From Rhodococcus maanshanensis NBRC 100610 (GTDB lineage: Bacteria; Actinomycetota; Actinomycetes; Mycobacteriales; Mycobacteriaceae): a stretch of DNA of 64,000 nucleotides. Made by a program: the position numbers and the translations under genes. The stretch is taken from NCBI RefSeq assembly GCF_001894865.1, contig NZ_BCXA01000034.1, positions 1-64,000 on the forward strand, given 5' to 3'. The notes under the pieces were generated by a model that ran no database searches, was not told the origin of the DNA, and was given only the letters and a program-made list of their open reading frames with translations. Shown piece by piece: positions 25,901-34,949 of the stretch (the stretch's first letter is position 1; each line of letters begins with the position of its first letter).

Positions 25901-27908
25901 ATCGGCGCACAACGATGGCGGCGCCGCCGTCCACGACGGACAGTGCGGTGACCCGACCGCCCGCGGTGTCGATCAGCACGCGGTAGCCACCGGAGTGGGT
26001 GATCTCGGTGGGTGCGCCGTCGGGCCCGTAGTGGAAGAGGATGCGGTTGCGGTGCCGGTCGGTGATCGCGCTGATCGCGAGGTTGCCCAGCGCGGAATCC
26101 AGTCCGGCCAGCTCGGCCTTGGGGGCGAAGTGCCAGCTGAGGTCGCGGTCCGGATCGTGCACCCGGTAGCCGCCCGTCTCGGTCCGGGTCAGCGGCCACC
26201 GCTGTCCCGACGAGGGCAGCGTCTGGGCGCCGACCTCGGGGTGCGGATAGCTGAGCATCACGCCGTCCTCGGCAAGGAAGGCGACGCCCGACTCCTCGAC
26301 GACGATCCGCAGGTCCAGCGTCGCCGACCAGCTGGGCCCGAACCAGCGCCCGAACCGGTAGCCGGACCGGTGCCGTCGCCCGAGGACCAGCGGCAGGACG
26401 CCGGGCAGGGTGAGATCGGTTTCCGGGAGCAGGAATTCACCGGTCGCGACGTCGACGGGGTCGCGACCCTCGCAGTTCTGGTCGCTGGTGCGGTCGCTGT
26501 CCACGCCCGCCTCGTCGGCCGCCCGGTTGGCGCCGCTGTCGGCCTCCGCCAGGTCGTGTGGTGTCGGGTTGGGCTGGTCGCCGCCGTCGTGCGCGCCGGG
26601 GGTGTCGACGGAGGGCGGCGTCGCATCCTCGGCCCCGGCCGGCCGGGTCTCGACCTCGGGCGTCGCCCCGTCCAGGCGAGGCGCATCGGCGCCCGGCCCG
26701 GTCGCCTCGGGTGTCGGCGCGTGCCTGCCCGCGTCCGCGACCGTTTCGGCCAGCCGTGCGGGCCCGGCGAAATCGCCCGCGGCATCGACCATCCGCTCGA
26801 CCGAGCGGACCGCCGCGACACCGCCGCCGCCCCCGGCGGTCGCGGCCGTCAGGATCGCGTCGCCGGTGAGGCTGCCGGCGAACTCGAACGGATTGTCCAG
26901 CGCGTCGTCGACCATCGTGGACACCACGGCGCCGGGGTCGGCCGCCGCGACGAACAGCCCGGTGGCCAGGTCCGACATCGCGGCCCCGTACTCGGCGGGG
27001 TGGGTCAGGTTGTACTGGTCCGTGGGGTTGACCTGGCGGACGAACTGCACGATGCCGGTGAGCCCGGTGAGCAGGCCGGAGCCGAAGTTCGTCTTGGCGA
27101 CCTCCAGCGCATCCGTGGCGTCCGCGAGGTTGGCCACCATCCGCTCGGTGAACGGCGGCTCGGTGGGCGCGGCCGCGGTGGCCTGCGCCAGCGCGCCCGC
27201 GACCTGACCGGCGACGCCGTCGCGCTCGATCCGGGCGCCGCGCAAGAGCTCTCGGGCCGCATCCTTCATCGCGCTCCAGCTGTCGGCGAGCTGGGTGCCG
27301 GCCTGCGCGTCGGCGCTGAGCGCGGCGTAGGCGGTCTTCTTCGCCAGTTCCTCCCGCTCGGCCTGCCTCCACATCTCGACCGCCTGCGCCGCGCGGGCCT
27401 GCGCCGCCTCGACGGTGTAGCTCCAGGAGGTCAGGCTTCGCCCGGCGGCGCTCATCGCGTCGGCGGCCTCGTGCCAGAGTCCCGGCTGCTTGTCGTACAC
27501 GGCGTTGAAGCCGTCCGCGGCCGTGCCGGTCCAGCCGGCGGCATCGATCGTGCGCAGCGCGTCGCCGGTGGAGCCGATGCTGCTCGAGAGCTCGTTGAGG
27601 GTGGTGGTGGCCTCGGCGATGGCCGCGGGTTCGCCGCGGATCAGCTCCTTCGGCTGCTCGGTCTGGCCGAGCTCCAGCTCGTCGACGGCGCCGCCGGTCA
27701 GGCTCGCGACCTGATCTCCGAGATCGGTCAGCGCGTCGGCGATCCCGTCGACACCGAGGCGGCGGGCCAAGCCGGAGGCGGCATCGAGGCCGGAATCGGC
27801 GGCCTGCCCGAGGCTTTCGATGCCCGATTCGACGGCGTCCTCGACGAACTCGCCCGCGCTGTCGATCGCCCCCGTGGCGTCGTCCCAGGTGTCACTGAGC
27901 CAGCTCAC
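22992..27908 (-). CDS. RHS/YD-repeat polymorphic toxin with type VII secretion head
   Basis: A 1638-residue giant. Residues 1-185 form a helical head with ELGQTEQPKELI and a WTG turn (126-128), matching the putative T7SS-signal/WXG-like domain. A helical and then Pro/Asp-rich linker runs to about 478. DUF6531 starts at CEGRDPVDVATGEF. Some 900 residues of YD repeats follow (YGYDAEG, TYDDEGR, YDGLGN), ending in the RHS core FPGQYHDDETGLHYNLHRYYDP. The shell closes at a second DPLGL ending near residue 1517. The last 121 residues are a unique tip (see the separate entry). The GTG start at 27908 overlaps the preceding WXG-like gene by 17 bases. Export by ESX/type VII and release of the tip into a rival cell is an inference from the domains. 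Confidence 0.88.
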   Translation of the reverse strand: MSWLSDTWDDATGAIDSAGEFVEDAVESGIESLGQAADSGLDAASGLARRLGVDGIADALTDLGDQVASLTGGAVDELELGQTEQPKELIRGEPAAIAEATTTLNELSSSIGSTGDALRTIDAAGWTGTAADGFNAVYDKQPGLWHEAADAMSAAGRSLTSWSYTVEAAQARAAQAVEMWRQAEREELAKKTAYAALSADAQAGTQLADSWSAMKDAARELLRGARIERDGVAGQVAGALAQATAAAPTEPPFTERMVANLADATDALEVAKTNFGSGLLTGLTGIVQFVRQVNPTDQYNLTHPAEYGAAMSDLATGLFVAAADPGAVVSTMVDDALDNPFEFAGSLTGDAILTAATAGGGGGVAAVRSVERMVDAAGDFAGPARLAETVADAGRHAPTPEATGPGADAPRLDGATPEVETRPAGAEDATPPSVDTPGAHDGGDQPNPTPHDLAEADSGANRAADEAGVDSDRTSDQNCEGRDPVDVATGEFLLPETDLTLPGVLPLVLGRRHRSGYRFGRWFGPSWSATLDLRIVVEESGVAFLAEDGVMLSYPHPEVGAQTLPSSGQRWPLTRTETGGYRVHDPDRDLSWHFAPKAELAGLDSALGNLAISAITDRHRNRILFHYGPDGAPTEITHSGGYRVLIDTAGGRVTALSVVDGGAAIVVRRFAYEAGHLVAVIKGGSAATRYGYDAEGRMLTWIDSNGNRMVNTYDDEGRVVVQNGTAGILDSRFEYTDTPDGSGRMTVVTDSTGAATTHGFDNDLRLRDLVDPTGAHTHTDYNARREPLRVRTPDGATTAYLYTPDGDVARITRPDGAVLAVEYAAPKRPAAVHNPDGTTSSREWDADGKLIAVVDEAGARTGYGYHPVGSLARVTDPTGATTFVDCDDAGLPAAVTDPTGAVTSIERDGFGRPVTVTDPTGATTGYRWSADGRMTGRTHPDGAEESWEYDGEGNLLAHTDTGGARTFHEYGDFDLLSARTDPDGSVTRYAWDTERRLTAVINPLGDTWSYRYDRAGRLVSETDFTGASTAYTHDAMGRVATVMTPTGVTRTNTYDILGRLTGVRADTGEYLRFGHDLAGRVTQGESGTGETAAHTVDFEYAATGALTSQTVGGRLDLRFEHDLAGRRIRRISPGGGDTTWRWDPAGRLAALTANGHRLDFTHDARGAMTGWRVGELAVAHTHTARGQLAAQSVVANPASALNLALGPGPASTPTVLREDAYGYRSDGYLADHTTVRPDATVRRDYTLDAVGRVTTVAENGSAAEGYAYDGLGNITAARPAGQGWDRRECRGNLLVRDGRTRYRYDAAGRLIRKTTTRLSRKPDIWQYSYNAFDQLIEVITPDDRRWRYTYDALGRRTTKSRLGDEGAVLESTRYTWDGTQLVEQRRGEAVTTWNYRPGTFTPLTQASSQGEVDAEFYAIVTDLVGTPVELIDPDAVDVAGSATADLWGRTTWDGASTPLRFPGQYHDDETGLHYNLHRYYDPGTARYVTQDPLGLAPAANPSAYPHNPTGWTDPLGLVPTACDEDGPVAHVDPGKYDYIFGNVDSNQHNADRSAQNAAQMARIGIHDTPSGRELLQSHFDSVVSTNTNILRTFTTEYGEFQIRESLLAGPGGFLKLESTWQPSSEGLRLTTVIPRGGG
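22995..23357 (-). other. C-terminal toxin tip of the RHS protein
   Basis: This segment encodes the 121 residues after the last DPLGL. Spaced polar residues stand out: His1548-Asn1549, Arg1552-Ser1553, Gly1571-Arg1572, then EYGEFQIRESLLAGPGG and a Trp near the end. His, Arg and Ser/Thr scattered over a small alpha-then-beta domain is the style of BECR-fold RNase toxins, so an RNase is my best guess, not a demonstrated function. GC content drops sharply from about 23340 downward compared with the YD-repeat region. Confidence 0.5.
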
Positions 27909-28530
27909 CGGTTCCCCCTCCCCCGGCGGTCATCTCGGCGGCGAGCGCGGCGGCCCCGGTGTTCCATCCCCGATCCGCCTCCACCCCGACGGCACCCGCG
28001 AGCTGCGGCGCCACGTTCGCGAACGCCTGCGGCGCAACCTGTTCGATCACCTCGTTGTTGGTCTGGATCGTCTGAGCCGCCTCCGCGAAGGACTCCGCGC
28101 TGTAGTCCGGGTGGAGGACGTGGTTGACGGCGTTGTCCGCGAGGGTGTCCTCCCAGCTGCGCTCCGCGATCTCCTCGCCGCTGAGGTGCGGGTTGCCCGC
28201 GATGTGGGTCCACATGGTCTTGAAGGTGTCCGAGACCTTCTGCTCCATCTCGTGATACATGCCCGCGTCCAGCTCGAGGACCCGGGCGATCTCGTTGGCC
28301 GACTGCACCAGGCTCCGGACGCCCCAGGACCAGCGCTCGGCGAACTCCTCGAGCCCCGACTGCACCTCTTGCTTGCCCGCCTCCATCGGCGAGAGCGCCA
28401 GCAGCGAGAAACCGCGCCCGACCGCGGCCGTCTCGCCGATCCCGAGTCCCTCCAGCGATCCGGTGATCGCGGTGATGCCCTGCGCGGCCTGCACCAGCAC
28501 CTGCGGGTCGACCCCGAGTTCGTCGCTCAC
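27892..28530 (-). CDS. WXG100/ESX-like helical protein, probable type VII secretion partner
   Basis: A 212-residue mostly helical protein. RWSWGVRSLVQSANEIARVL followed by a Tyr/Glu-rich helix (MYHEMEQKV) resembles the helix-turn-helix and secretion tail of WXG100/EspB-like substrates, but the WXG motif is degenerate (WSWG). The C-terminus is Ala/Gly-rich and flexible. The GTG start at 28530 overlaps the SseB-like gene by four bases (GTGA). It overlaps the toxin gene by 17 bases, so all three should be made together. It likely pairs with the toxin head for export, or acts as its chaperone. No ESX core gene lies in the window, so secretion would depend on machinery elsewhere. Confidence 0.65.
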   Translation of the reverse strand: MSDELGVDPQVLVQAAQGITAITGSLEGLGIGETAAVGRGFSLLALSPMEAGKQEVQSGLEEFAERWSWGVRSLVQSANEIARVLELDAGMYHEMEQKVSDTFKTMWTHIAGNPHLSGEEIAERSWEDTLADNAVNHVLHPDYSAESFAEAAQTIQTNNEVIEQVAPQAFANVAPQLAGAVGVEADRGWNTGAAALAAEMTAGGGGTGELAQ

Positions 28531-28898
28531 GACCGGACCTCGGCGGGCGGGAACGCCATGGGCGACCGGCCCGCGATGTCGACGACCACGCCGGTCGGGT
28601 TCGGCAGGCCTGGCACGAGTTCGTCGACGATCCGGCCGCCGAGCAGGGTGCGGAATGCCCGGCCCTCCTGGCCCCCGCGGGCGGCGAGGTACCGGGCGTA
28701 CTCGACCTCGCCGGTGAAGGCGCAGATCCAGTCCAGCCCGCCGACGGCGCTGGTGAGCAGCCTGTCGTCGTCCGTCACCGGGATCAGCAGCACCGACGAG
28801 CGCATCGCGTCGGTCAGCGCCCTCGGTTCGCCGAACCCCTGATAGAACGCGTCGATCTCAGCCAGCAGCGCACTGCAGCCGCCGTCCACCGCCCCCAT
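28527..28898 (-). CDS. SseB-like small protein at head of the toxin operon
   Basis: A 123-residue cytosolic protein. The order of a strand (VLLIPVTDDD), a dipped segment with CAFTGEVEYARYL, and the end GVVVDIAGRSPMAFPP resembles the SseB N-terminal domain, which is often found next to type VII and polymorphic-toxin genes. I regard the match as suggestive. ATG 28898 follows a G-rich stretch that could serve as ribosome binding site. It is the first gene of a four-gene overlapping operon ending in the immunity gene, so the operon promoter should lie in 28899-29008. Confidence 0.55.
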   Translation of the reverse strand: MGAVDGGCSALLAEIDAFYQGFGEPRALTDAMRSSVLLIPVTDDDRLLTSAVGGLDWICAFTGEVEYARYLAARGGQEGRAFRTLLGGRIVDELVPGLPNPTGVVVDIAGRSPMAFPPAEVRS

Positions 28899-29008
28899 GT
28901 AATCCCCCCGGATTGACTACTGACCCCCCGGACGCCGCGCAGCCGGGCGGACCGGCTGCGGCGTCACTCGGCTCAGAATAGCCGTCCCGGCGCGGTGGTC
29001 GCGCGCTC

Positions 29009-30202
29009 TCACTCCCGCCCGGCGCCGAGCAGCCGGTGGGCGCACAGCCCCACGTACAGCTCGGCGGCGTGCACCGGGTCGGAGAAGTCCCGGCCCGTCA
29101 GCTCCTGGATCCGGCGCAGTCGGTACAGCACGGTGTTGCGGTGATAGTGCAGCTGCGCGGCCGCGGCCGTCGTCGATCCGCGGGCGGAGAACCAGGCCTC
29201 GAGGGTCGTCAGGAGGCTGCGCTGCTCGTCGGCGGGCAGGGCCAGCACCGGCCCGAGGACCTGACGGGCGGCGAGGTGACCGGCGTCCGGCTGCCGGATC
29301 ACCAGCAGCGGCACCGGAACCGAGTCGTAGCGCGTCGGGTCGCCCGACCCGTCGGGCGCGCAGCGGCGGGCCTGCCTGGCCTGCTCCACGGCCGCGCCGA
29401 TGCCGCCCGGTCGACCGAAGCCGCGGCTCACCCCGACGGATCCGCCGCCGATCTCGCCGAGCGTGCCGAGGGCCGCGTCGAGTGCCGCCTCGGCCGGTGC
29501 CCACAGCAGGCCGATGCGGCCGTCGACCTCGGTGTCCCACACCGAGTCGATGCCGACCGTGCTCAGCCTGGACCGCAGCGCGTCGGCCGACAGGCAGGAC
29601 GACGAGTCCCGCACGGACACAACCAGAAAGGCTCCCCGCTCGGGAATCCGGAACGCCCGCACCGCGTCCGCGACGCCGGCCGGGTTGAGGGCGTGGTTCG
29701 CGAACAGCGTCCGGATCAGCCGCCTGCTCGACTCCGCGTCCTCCCTGGCACGCCTGTCGGCCGCCTCCCGGTAGGCGTCGGCCGCGGCGTCCGAATACAC
29801 ATCCACTAGCGCCCAGACCTGCGCGGCCATGTCCAGCAGCCACTGGCTGGCGCGCCCGTCCGAGCGCGCCGTCAGCTCCTCCCAGATCAACCGTCCGCCG
29901 AGCCGGAAAGCGTGCAGCAGCGCGGCCAGCGACACGCCCTGCTCCGCCTTCATCCGCCCGGCCGCGCGGGCCGACTCCAGTCGGACCGGCGCGGTGCCGT
30001 CGAGGTTCGCGAGCATCGAGGACAGGTTGTCCCAGCAGGCGAACCGCAGCTGCTCAGGCGTCAGCAGCGAGGCATCGGCGTAGTCCTGCTCGGCAGCCAC
30101 GATGCGCGCGACCAGCTCGTCGGCGAGATCATCCACCGACGCGCGCATATCGTGCAGCAGCTCGGTGGGCGTGGGCGGAGCGATTTCCGGACTGACGGAC
30201 AT
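29009..30202 (-). CDS. PucR-family transcriptional regulator
   Basis: A 397-residue regulator. The N-terminal half is helical and matches the RsbRD-like sensory part of actinobacterial CdaR/PucR proteins. A GGDEF-like middle domain and a C-terminal PucR helix-turn-helix follow ([27 protein letters not shown]). ATG 30202 is chosen because the longer frame upstream has no family resemblance. The gene is divergent from the aldehyde dehydrogenase/GMC oxidoreductase pair, and a perfect palindrome at 30245-30262 lies between them. It most likely controls that pair in response to its substrate. Confidence 0.9.
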   Translation of the reverse strand: MSVSPEIAPPTPTELLHDMRASVDDLADELVARIVAAEQDYADASLLTPEQLRFACWDNLSSMLANLDGTAPVRLESARAAGRMKAEQGVSLAALLHAFRLGGRLIWEELTARSDGRASQWLLDMAAQVWALVDVYSDAAADAYREAADRRAREDAESSRRLIRTLFANHALNPAGVADAVRAFRIPERGAFLVVSVRDSSSCLSADALRSRLSTVGIDSVWDTEVDGRIGLLWAPAEAALDAALGTLGEIGGGSVGVSRGFGRPGGIGAAVEQARQARRCAPDGSGDPTRYDSVPVPLLVIRQPDAGHLAARQVLGPVLALPADEQRSLLTTLEAWFSARGSTTAAAAQLHYHRNTVLYRLRRIQELTGRDFSDPVHAAELYVGLCAHRLLGAGRE

Positions 30203-30244
30203 CGCCCCAGGGTAGCCGCCCCGGAGTGACCCACGCCATAGCAA

Positions 30245-30262
30245 TTTGTGCGGTCGCACAAA
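30245..30262. promoter_or_regulatory. operator-like palindrome (TTTGTGCG GT CGCACAAA)
   Basis: Perfect 8-base arms are separated by two bases. It sits 42 bases before the PucR start and 120 bases before the aldehyde dehydrogenase start, in their shared 180-base spacer. It is AT-flanked in an otherwise GC-rich region, which fits a regulator site. Confidence 0.65.
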
Positions 30263-30382
30263 CGGGCCGTCGACTTCGGCGCCCGTCCGCCTATGGCGCC
30301 CGGCCCCCGATGCGACGAGGATCACAGTAGAAGATCCGACGAGTCCGGCCCCCGCCTGCCTCGAATCGAACGGAGTTGTCCA

Positions 30383-32101
30383 GTGTCCGATCACGACCCC
30401 GCCAGCACCCACCCGGCCATCGATCAGGCCCTGGCCGACCTCGTCGAGGGCGAGAAGGCCTGGGCAGGCCTGTCCCTGGGCCACCGGCGGCAACTGCTCG
30501 ACCGGGTCCGCGACCTGACGGTGCAGCACGCGGCCGAATGGGTGGCAGCGGCGGTGCAGATCAAGGGGCTCGACCCCGACTCCCCCCTGGTCGGCGAGGA
30601 GTGGATATCCGGTCCGTACTCCGTGGCCACCGCCGCGACGACGCTGTCCGCCAGCCTCGAAAAGCTCGAGTCCGGCACCAGCCCGCTGGCCGACGCCGCC
30701 TTCGGCACCGCCCCCGGCGGCCGCACCACCGTGCGGGCGCTGCCGATGAGCGTCTTCGACAGGCTGCTGCTGAGCGGGTTCAGCGCCGACGTCTGGCTGC
30801 AGCCGGGCGTCGATCGTGCGACGGCACAGCGCGAGGCGGGCCTCGCCCAGCTCGATCCAACCCGGACGCAGGGCGTCGGGGTGGTGCTGGGCGCGGGCAA
30901 CATCACCTCGATCGCCCCACTCGACACCCTGTACGAGCTATTCGCGCACAACCGCGTCGTCGCGCTCAAGCTCAACCCGATCATGGATCGGATGCTGCCG
31001 GTCTTCGAGAAGGTGCTCGAGCCGTTCATCGCGATCGGCGCGGTCCGGATACTGACCGGCGGCGCCGACGTCGGCACCTACCTGACCCGGCATCGGCTGG
31101 TCGACCACGTGCACATGACCGGCAGCGCGCTCACCCACGACGCGATCGTCTTCGGCACCGGCGAGGAGGGCGCGCGCCGCAAGGCGGCGGGCGAACCCGT
31201 CCTGGACAAGGGCATGACCAGCGAGCTGGGCGGGGTGTCGCCGACCATCGTGCTGCCCGGCGCCTGGAGCCGCGCCGACATCGAGTTCCAGGCCGAGCAC
31301 ATCGCGACGCAGCGCCTGCACAACGGCGGCTACAACTGCATCGCGTCGCAGGTGGTCGTGCTGTCCTCGCGGTGGCCGCAACGCGACGAGTTCGTCGCCG
31401 CACTGCGCGCCGCCGTCGACCGCGCCCCCGCCCGCCCGGCCTACTACCCGGGCAGCGACGACCGGGTCGCCTCGGCCACGCAGTCCTACCCGAAGGCCGA
31501 GCGGCTGGGCGAGCGCGGCGGCCGGGTGCTGGTGTCGGGCCTGCAGCCCGACGAGTTCGCCCCGCTGCTGCAGACCGAGTACTTCGGGCCGGTGCTGGGA
31601 GTGATCGAGCTGCCGCACGAGGGCGAGCAGTTCGCGACCCGCGCGGCGGAGGTGGTCAACGAGCAGTTCGTCGGGACGCTCGGGGTCAACATCATCGCCG
31701 AGCCCGGCACCATCGACTCGATGGGGACGCGGTTCGACGCGCTGCTCGAGTCGTTGCGGTACGGGACGATCGCGGTGAACGCGTGGACCGGGGTCGGGTA
31801 CCTCACCCCCGCGGCGACCTGGGGCGCGTTCCCCGGCCACACCCTCAGCGACGTGCAGAGCGGCATCGGGGTGGTCCACAACGCGCTGCTGATCGACCGG
31901 CCTGAGCGCACCGTGGTGCGCGGGCCCTTCCGGCCGTCCCCACGGTCGCTACTGCACCGCGAATGGTCGATCTCGCCGAAGCCGCCGTGGTTCGTCACCA
32001 ATCGGACCGCGGCAGGCACCGGACGGCGGCTGACCGAGTTCGCGGGCAAGCCGTCGTGGACGCGCCTGCCGGCGATCTTCGCCTCGGCGCTGCGCGGCTG
32101 A
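30383..32101 (+). CDS. aldehyde dehydrogenase family protein
   Basis: A 572-residue NAD(P)-dependent aldehyde dehydrogenase, longer than the usual 480-500. Recognisable parts are [20 protein letters not shown] (245-249), the general-base motif ELGG (Glu281) and the nucleophile in GGYNCIASQ (Cys319). The extra length lies in an N-terminal helical segment and a C-terminal tail. GTG 30383 has GGAG seven bases upstream; earlier in-frame starts do not. It probably forms an operon with the GMC oxidoreductase 67 bases downstream, which would supply the aldehyde from an alcohol. The likely controller is the divergent PucR gene. Confidence 0.88.
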   Translation: MSDHDPASTHPAIDQALADLVEGEKAWAGLSLGHRRQLLDRVRDLTVQHAAEWVAAAVQIKGLDPDSPLVGEEWISGPYSVATAATTLSASLEKLESGTSPLADAAFGTAPGGRTTVRALPMSVFDRLLLSGFSADVWLQPGVDRATAQREAGLAQLDPTRTQGVGVVLGAGNITSIAPLDTLYELFAHNRVVALKLNPIMDRMLPVFEKVLEPFIAIGAVRILTGGADVGTYLTRHRLVDHVHMTGSALTHDAIVFGTGEEGARRKAAGEPVLDKGMTSELGGVSPTIVLPGAWSRADIEFQAEHIATQRLHNGGYNCIASQVVVLSSRWPQRDEFVAALRAAVDRAPARPAYYPGSDDRVASATQSYPKAERLGERGGRVLVSGLQPDEFAPLLQTEYFGPVLGVIELPHEGEQFATRAAEVVNEQFVGTLGVNIIAEPGTIDSMGTRFDALLESLRYGTIAVNAWTGVGYLTPAATWGAFPGHTLSDVQSGIGVVHNALLIDRPERTVVRGPFRPSPRSLLHREWSISPKPPWFVTNRTAAGTGRRLTEFAGKPSWTRLPAIFASALRG

Positions 32102-32168
32102 GACCGGCGGTTCCTCACCGTGACGAGAACCGCTTCCCCCCAACACCTTTCGATGTGGAGATGAACGC

Positions 32169-33764
32169 ATGATCCAGGAAACGACGGTCGCCGACTATGT
32201 CATCGTCGGCGCGGGGTCGTCCGGCGCCGCGCTGGCCGGTCGGCTCAGCAACGACCCCCGCACCGAGGTCGCCCTGATCGAGGCCGGGCCGCCGGACAAG
32301 GACAAGTTCGTCCACATTCCGGCGGCCTTCTCCAAGCTGTTCCGCAGCGAGGTGGACTGGGACTACCTGACCGAGCCGCAGCCCGGGCTCGGCGGCCGCA
32401 GCATCTACTGGCCGCGGGGGAAGACGCTCGGCGGTTCGTCGTCGATGAACGCCATGATGTGGGTGCGCGGCTTCGCCGCCGACTACGACGAATGGGCCGC
32501 ACTGGCCGACGACTCCTGGTCCTTCGGCAAGGTGGTGGAGTACTTCCGCCGGATCGAGAACGTGGAGGGCGGCGCGGCCACCGACGACGCCGGCACCACC
32601 GGCCCGCTGACGGTGAGCCGACAGCGCTCGCCCCGAGCGCTGACCGGCGCCTACCTGGAGGCGGCACGCGAGACGGGATTCCCGGTCGAGCGCGCGAACA
32701 CCGCCCAGCCCGAGGGCTTCTCGCAGACGATGGTCACCCAGAAGCGCGGCGCCCGATGGAGCACGGCCGACGCCTACCTCGCGCCTGCGCGCAAGCGCAC
32801 CAACCTGACGGTGCTCACCGAGGCCACCGCGACCCGGGTGCTGTTCGAGGGATCCGCCGCCGTCGGGGTCGAGTACATGCAGGGCGGCGTGCGCCGCACG
32901 GTCCGCGCCCGCAAGGAGGTGGTGCTCGCAGGCGGCGCGATCAACACCCCGCAGCTGCTGATGCTGTCCGGCATCGGCGACGAGGAGCAGCTACGTAGGC
33001 ACGGCATCGCCGTGCGGCACCACCTGCCGGAGGTGGGCCGCAACCTGTCCGATCACCTGGTGTCGATGCTCGGCTACCGCGTCGGATCGGACACGCTCTT
33101 CGCCGCCGAGAAGCTCCCCGAGCTCGCCAACTACCTGGTCCGGCGCCGCGGGATGCTCACCTCGAATGTCGGCGAGGCGTACGGGTTCACCCGCAGCCGT
33201 GAGGAACTCGCGCTGCCCGACCTGGAGATGATCTTCGCGCCCGCCCCGTTCTTCGACGAGGGCCTCGTGCCCGGCACCGAACACGCCGCGATCCTCGGCA
33301 CGATCCTGCTCAAGCCGGAGAGCCGCGGGGAGATCACGCTGCGGTCGGCGGACTACGCGGACAAGCCGATCATCGATCCGCGCTACCTCAGCGACGACGG
33401 CGGCGTCGACCGCCGCGCGATGCTCGAGGGCCTGCGGGTGTGCGAGGCACTCGCCTCCGCCCCGTCGCTGAAGTCCCGTCTCGGCGAGATGATCCGGCCC
33501 GCCGTGACCGCCCCGACCCCCCTCGAGGACGTGCTGGCGACCGCGCTCGAGCGCAACTCGCACACCCTCTATCACCCCACCGGAACCTGCCGGATGGGCA
33601 AGGACGCGGCCAGCGTCGTCGATCCCGAGCTGCGGGTGCGCGGGGTGGACCGGCTGCGCGTGGCGGACGCGTCGATCATGCCGACCATCATCCGCGGCCA
33701 CACCCACGCGCCGTGCGTCGTGATCGGGGAGAAGGCGGCCGACCTGCTCCTACGGTCGAACTGA
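32169..33764 (+). CDS. GMC-family FAD oxidoreductase (choline dehydrogenase-like)
   Basis: A 531-residue flavoenzyme that oxidises an alcohol. The FAD Rossmann motif VGAGSSGAALAGRL is at 13-26. WPRGKTLGGSSSMNAMMWVRG is the GMC signature 1, and GGAINTPQLLMLSGIG is signature 2. The C-terminal active-site region has HPTGTCRMG and RGHTHAPCVVIGEKAADLL. The second active-site position carries His, where many choline dehydrogenases have Asn. No signal peptide is present. It follows the aldehyde dehydrogenase, so alcohol to aldehyde to acid is the likely two-step pathway. It converges on the acyl-CoA dehydrogenase gene with 36 bases between. Confidence 0.92.
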   Translation: MIQETTVADYVIVGAGSSGAALAGRLSNDPRTEVALIEAGPPDKDKFVHIPAAFSKLFRSEVDWDYLTEPQPGLGGRSIYWPRGKTLGGSSSMNAMMWVRGFAADYDEWAALADDSWSFGKVVEYFRRIENVEGGAATDDAGTTGPLTVSRQRSPRALTGAYLEAARETGFPVERANTAQPEGFSQTMVTQKRGARWSTADAYLAPARKRTNLTVLTEATATRVLFEGSAAVGVEYMQGGVRRTVRARKEVVLAGGAINTPQLLMLSGIGDEEQLRRHGIAVRHHLPEVGRNLSDHLVSMLGYRVGSDTLFAAEKLPELANYLVRRRGMLTSNVGEAYGFTRSREELALPDLEMIFAPAPFFDEGLVPGTEHAAILGTILLKPESRGEITLRSADYADKPIIDPRYLSDDGGVDRRAMLEGLRVCEALASAPSLKSRLGEMIRPAVTAPTPLEDVLATALERNSHTLYHPTGTCRMGKDAASVVDPELRVRGVDRLRVADASIMPTIIRGHTHAPCVVIGEKAADLLLRSN

Positions 33765-33800
33765 GCGGGCAGGCCGGGCCGCGGGTGACGCGTCGCGCGC

Positions 33801-34949
33801 CTACAACGACTTCGCGATGATCCCCTTCATCACCTCGTTGGCACCGGCATAGATCTTCTGGACGCGGGCGTCCTCGTACATCCGCGCGATCAGGTACTCG
33901 CGCATGTAGCCGTAGCCGCCGTAGAGCTGGACGCACCGGTCGATCACCGCGCACTGCTGCTCGGTGAGCCAGTACTTGACCATCGCCGCCTCGGACGGGT
34001 CCAGCTCGCCGCGCAGGTGCGACTGGATGCAGTGGTCGAGGAACACCTCGCAGGTGCGCGCGATGGTCTGGCACTCGGCCAGCTCGAAGGCGGTGTTCTG
34101 GAACTCGAAGAGGCTGTGCCCGAACGCCTGTCGCGACTTCGTGTACGCGACGGTGTCCTGCACGGCCCGGTTCATCGCGCCCGACGCCTGCGCGCCGATG
34201 ATCAGCCGCTCCTGCACCAGCTGCGCCATCAGCTGGCCGAAGCCCTGCCCCTCGGCGTCGCCGAGCAGGTTCGACACCGGCACCCGGACGTCGGTGAACG
34301 AGAGCTCCGAGGTGTCGGCGCCGTGCTGGCCCACCTTGTCCAGCACCCGTCCGACGGCGAACCCCGGGCAGTCGCGCAGGTCGACGATCAGCAGGGACAC
34401 ACCCTTGGCGCCCGCCTTCGGGTCGGTCTTGACGACGAGCACGATCACGTCCGCCGAGGCGCCGTTGGTGATGAACGTCTTCGAGCCGTTGACGATGTAG
34501 TCGTCGCCGTCGCGGATGGCGGTGGTCTTGATGGCCTTGAGGTCCGAGCCGGCGCCGGGCTCGGTCATGCCGATGGCGGCGAGGATCTCGCCGGTCGCCA
34601 TCCCCGGCAGCCACGTCTTCTTCTGCTCCTCGGTGCCGTACTCGGCGATGTAGTGCGGAACGATGCCGCTGTGCACGGAGATCCCGAACGCGAGGTCGCC
34701 GGCGTAGCCCTGGGCCTCGAAGACGGCGAGGTCGTGAGCGAAGGTGCCGCCACCGCCGCCGTATTCCTCCGGGATGGAGCAGCACAGCAGGCCCAGCTCG
34801 CCTGCCTTGAGCCACACCTCGCGGTCGATGCGGTGCTGGGCGTCCCACTTCTCGTTGTGCGCGACCACCTCCCGCTCGAAGAATCCGGCCGCGAGCTCGG
34901 ACAGCGCACGGACCTCGTCGTCGTGCCAGCTGGGGAGGTACTTCTTCAC
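33801..34949 (-). CDS. acyl-CoA dehydrogenase
   Basis: A flavin enzyme of beta-oxidation or side-chain breakdown. The FAD/substrate motif AAIGMTEPGAGSDL and the C-terminal signature (RCVQLYGGYGYMREYLIARMYEDARVQKIYAGANEVM) are complete; I place the catalytic Glu in the ANEVM segment. GTG 34949 gives 382 residues, the usual family length; the frame is open further to ATG 35036 (411 residues), and I cannot exclude that start. It is divergent from a TetR gene, its likely repressor, across a spacer with a perfect 10-base palindrome (35027-35036). Confidence 0.9.
   Translation of the reverse strand: MKKYLPSWHDDEVRALSELAAGFFEREVVAHNEKWDAQHRIDREVWLKAGELGLLCCSIPEEYGGGGGTFAHDLAVFEAQGYAGDLAFGISVHSGIVPHYIAEYGTEEQKKTWLPGMATGEILAAIGMTEPGAGSDLKAIKTTAIRDGDDYIVNGSKTFITNGASADVIVLVVKTDPKAGAKGVSLLIVDLRDCPGFAVGRVLDKVGQHGADTSELSFTDVRVPVSNLLGDAEGQGFGQLMAQLVQERLIIGAQASGAMNRAVQDTVAYTKSRQAFGHSLFEFQNTAFELAECQTIARTCEVFLDHCIQSHLRGELDPSEAAMVKYWLTEQQCAVIDRCVQLYGGYGYMREYLIARMYEDARVQKIYAGANEVMKGIIAKSL

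Noticed and set aside
22992-27908. YD repeats as a tandem DNA repeat or CRISPR-like array
   Set aside because: The periodicity is at the protein level and irregular in DNA; no identical direct repeats with uniform spacers.
25005-28127. Long plus-strand open frame opposite the RHS gene (1040 codons)
   Set aside because: It mirrors the repetitive YD codons on the other strand and has no recognisable protein features.
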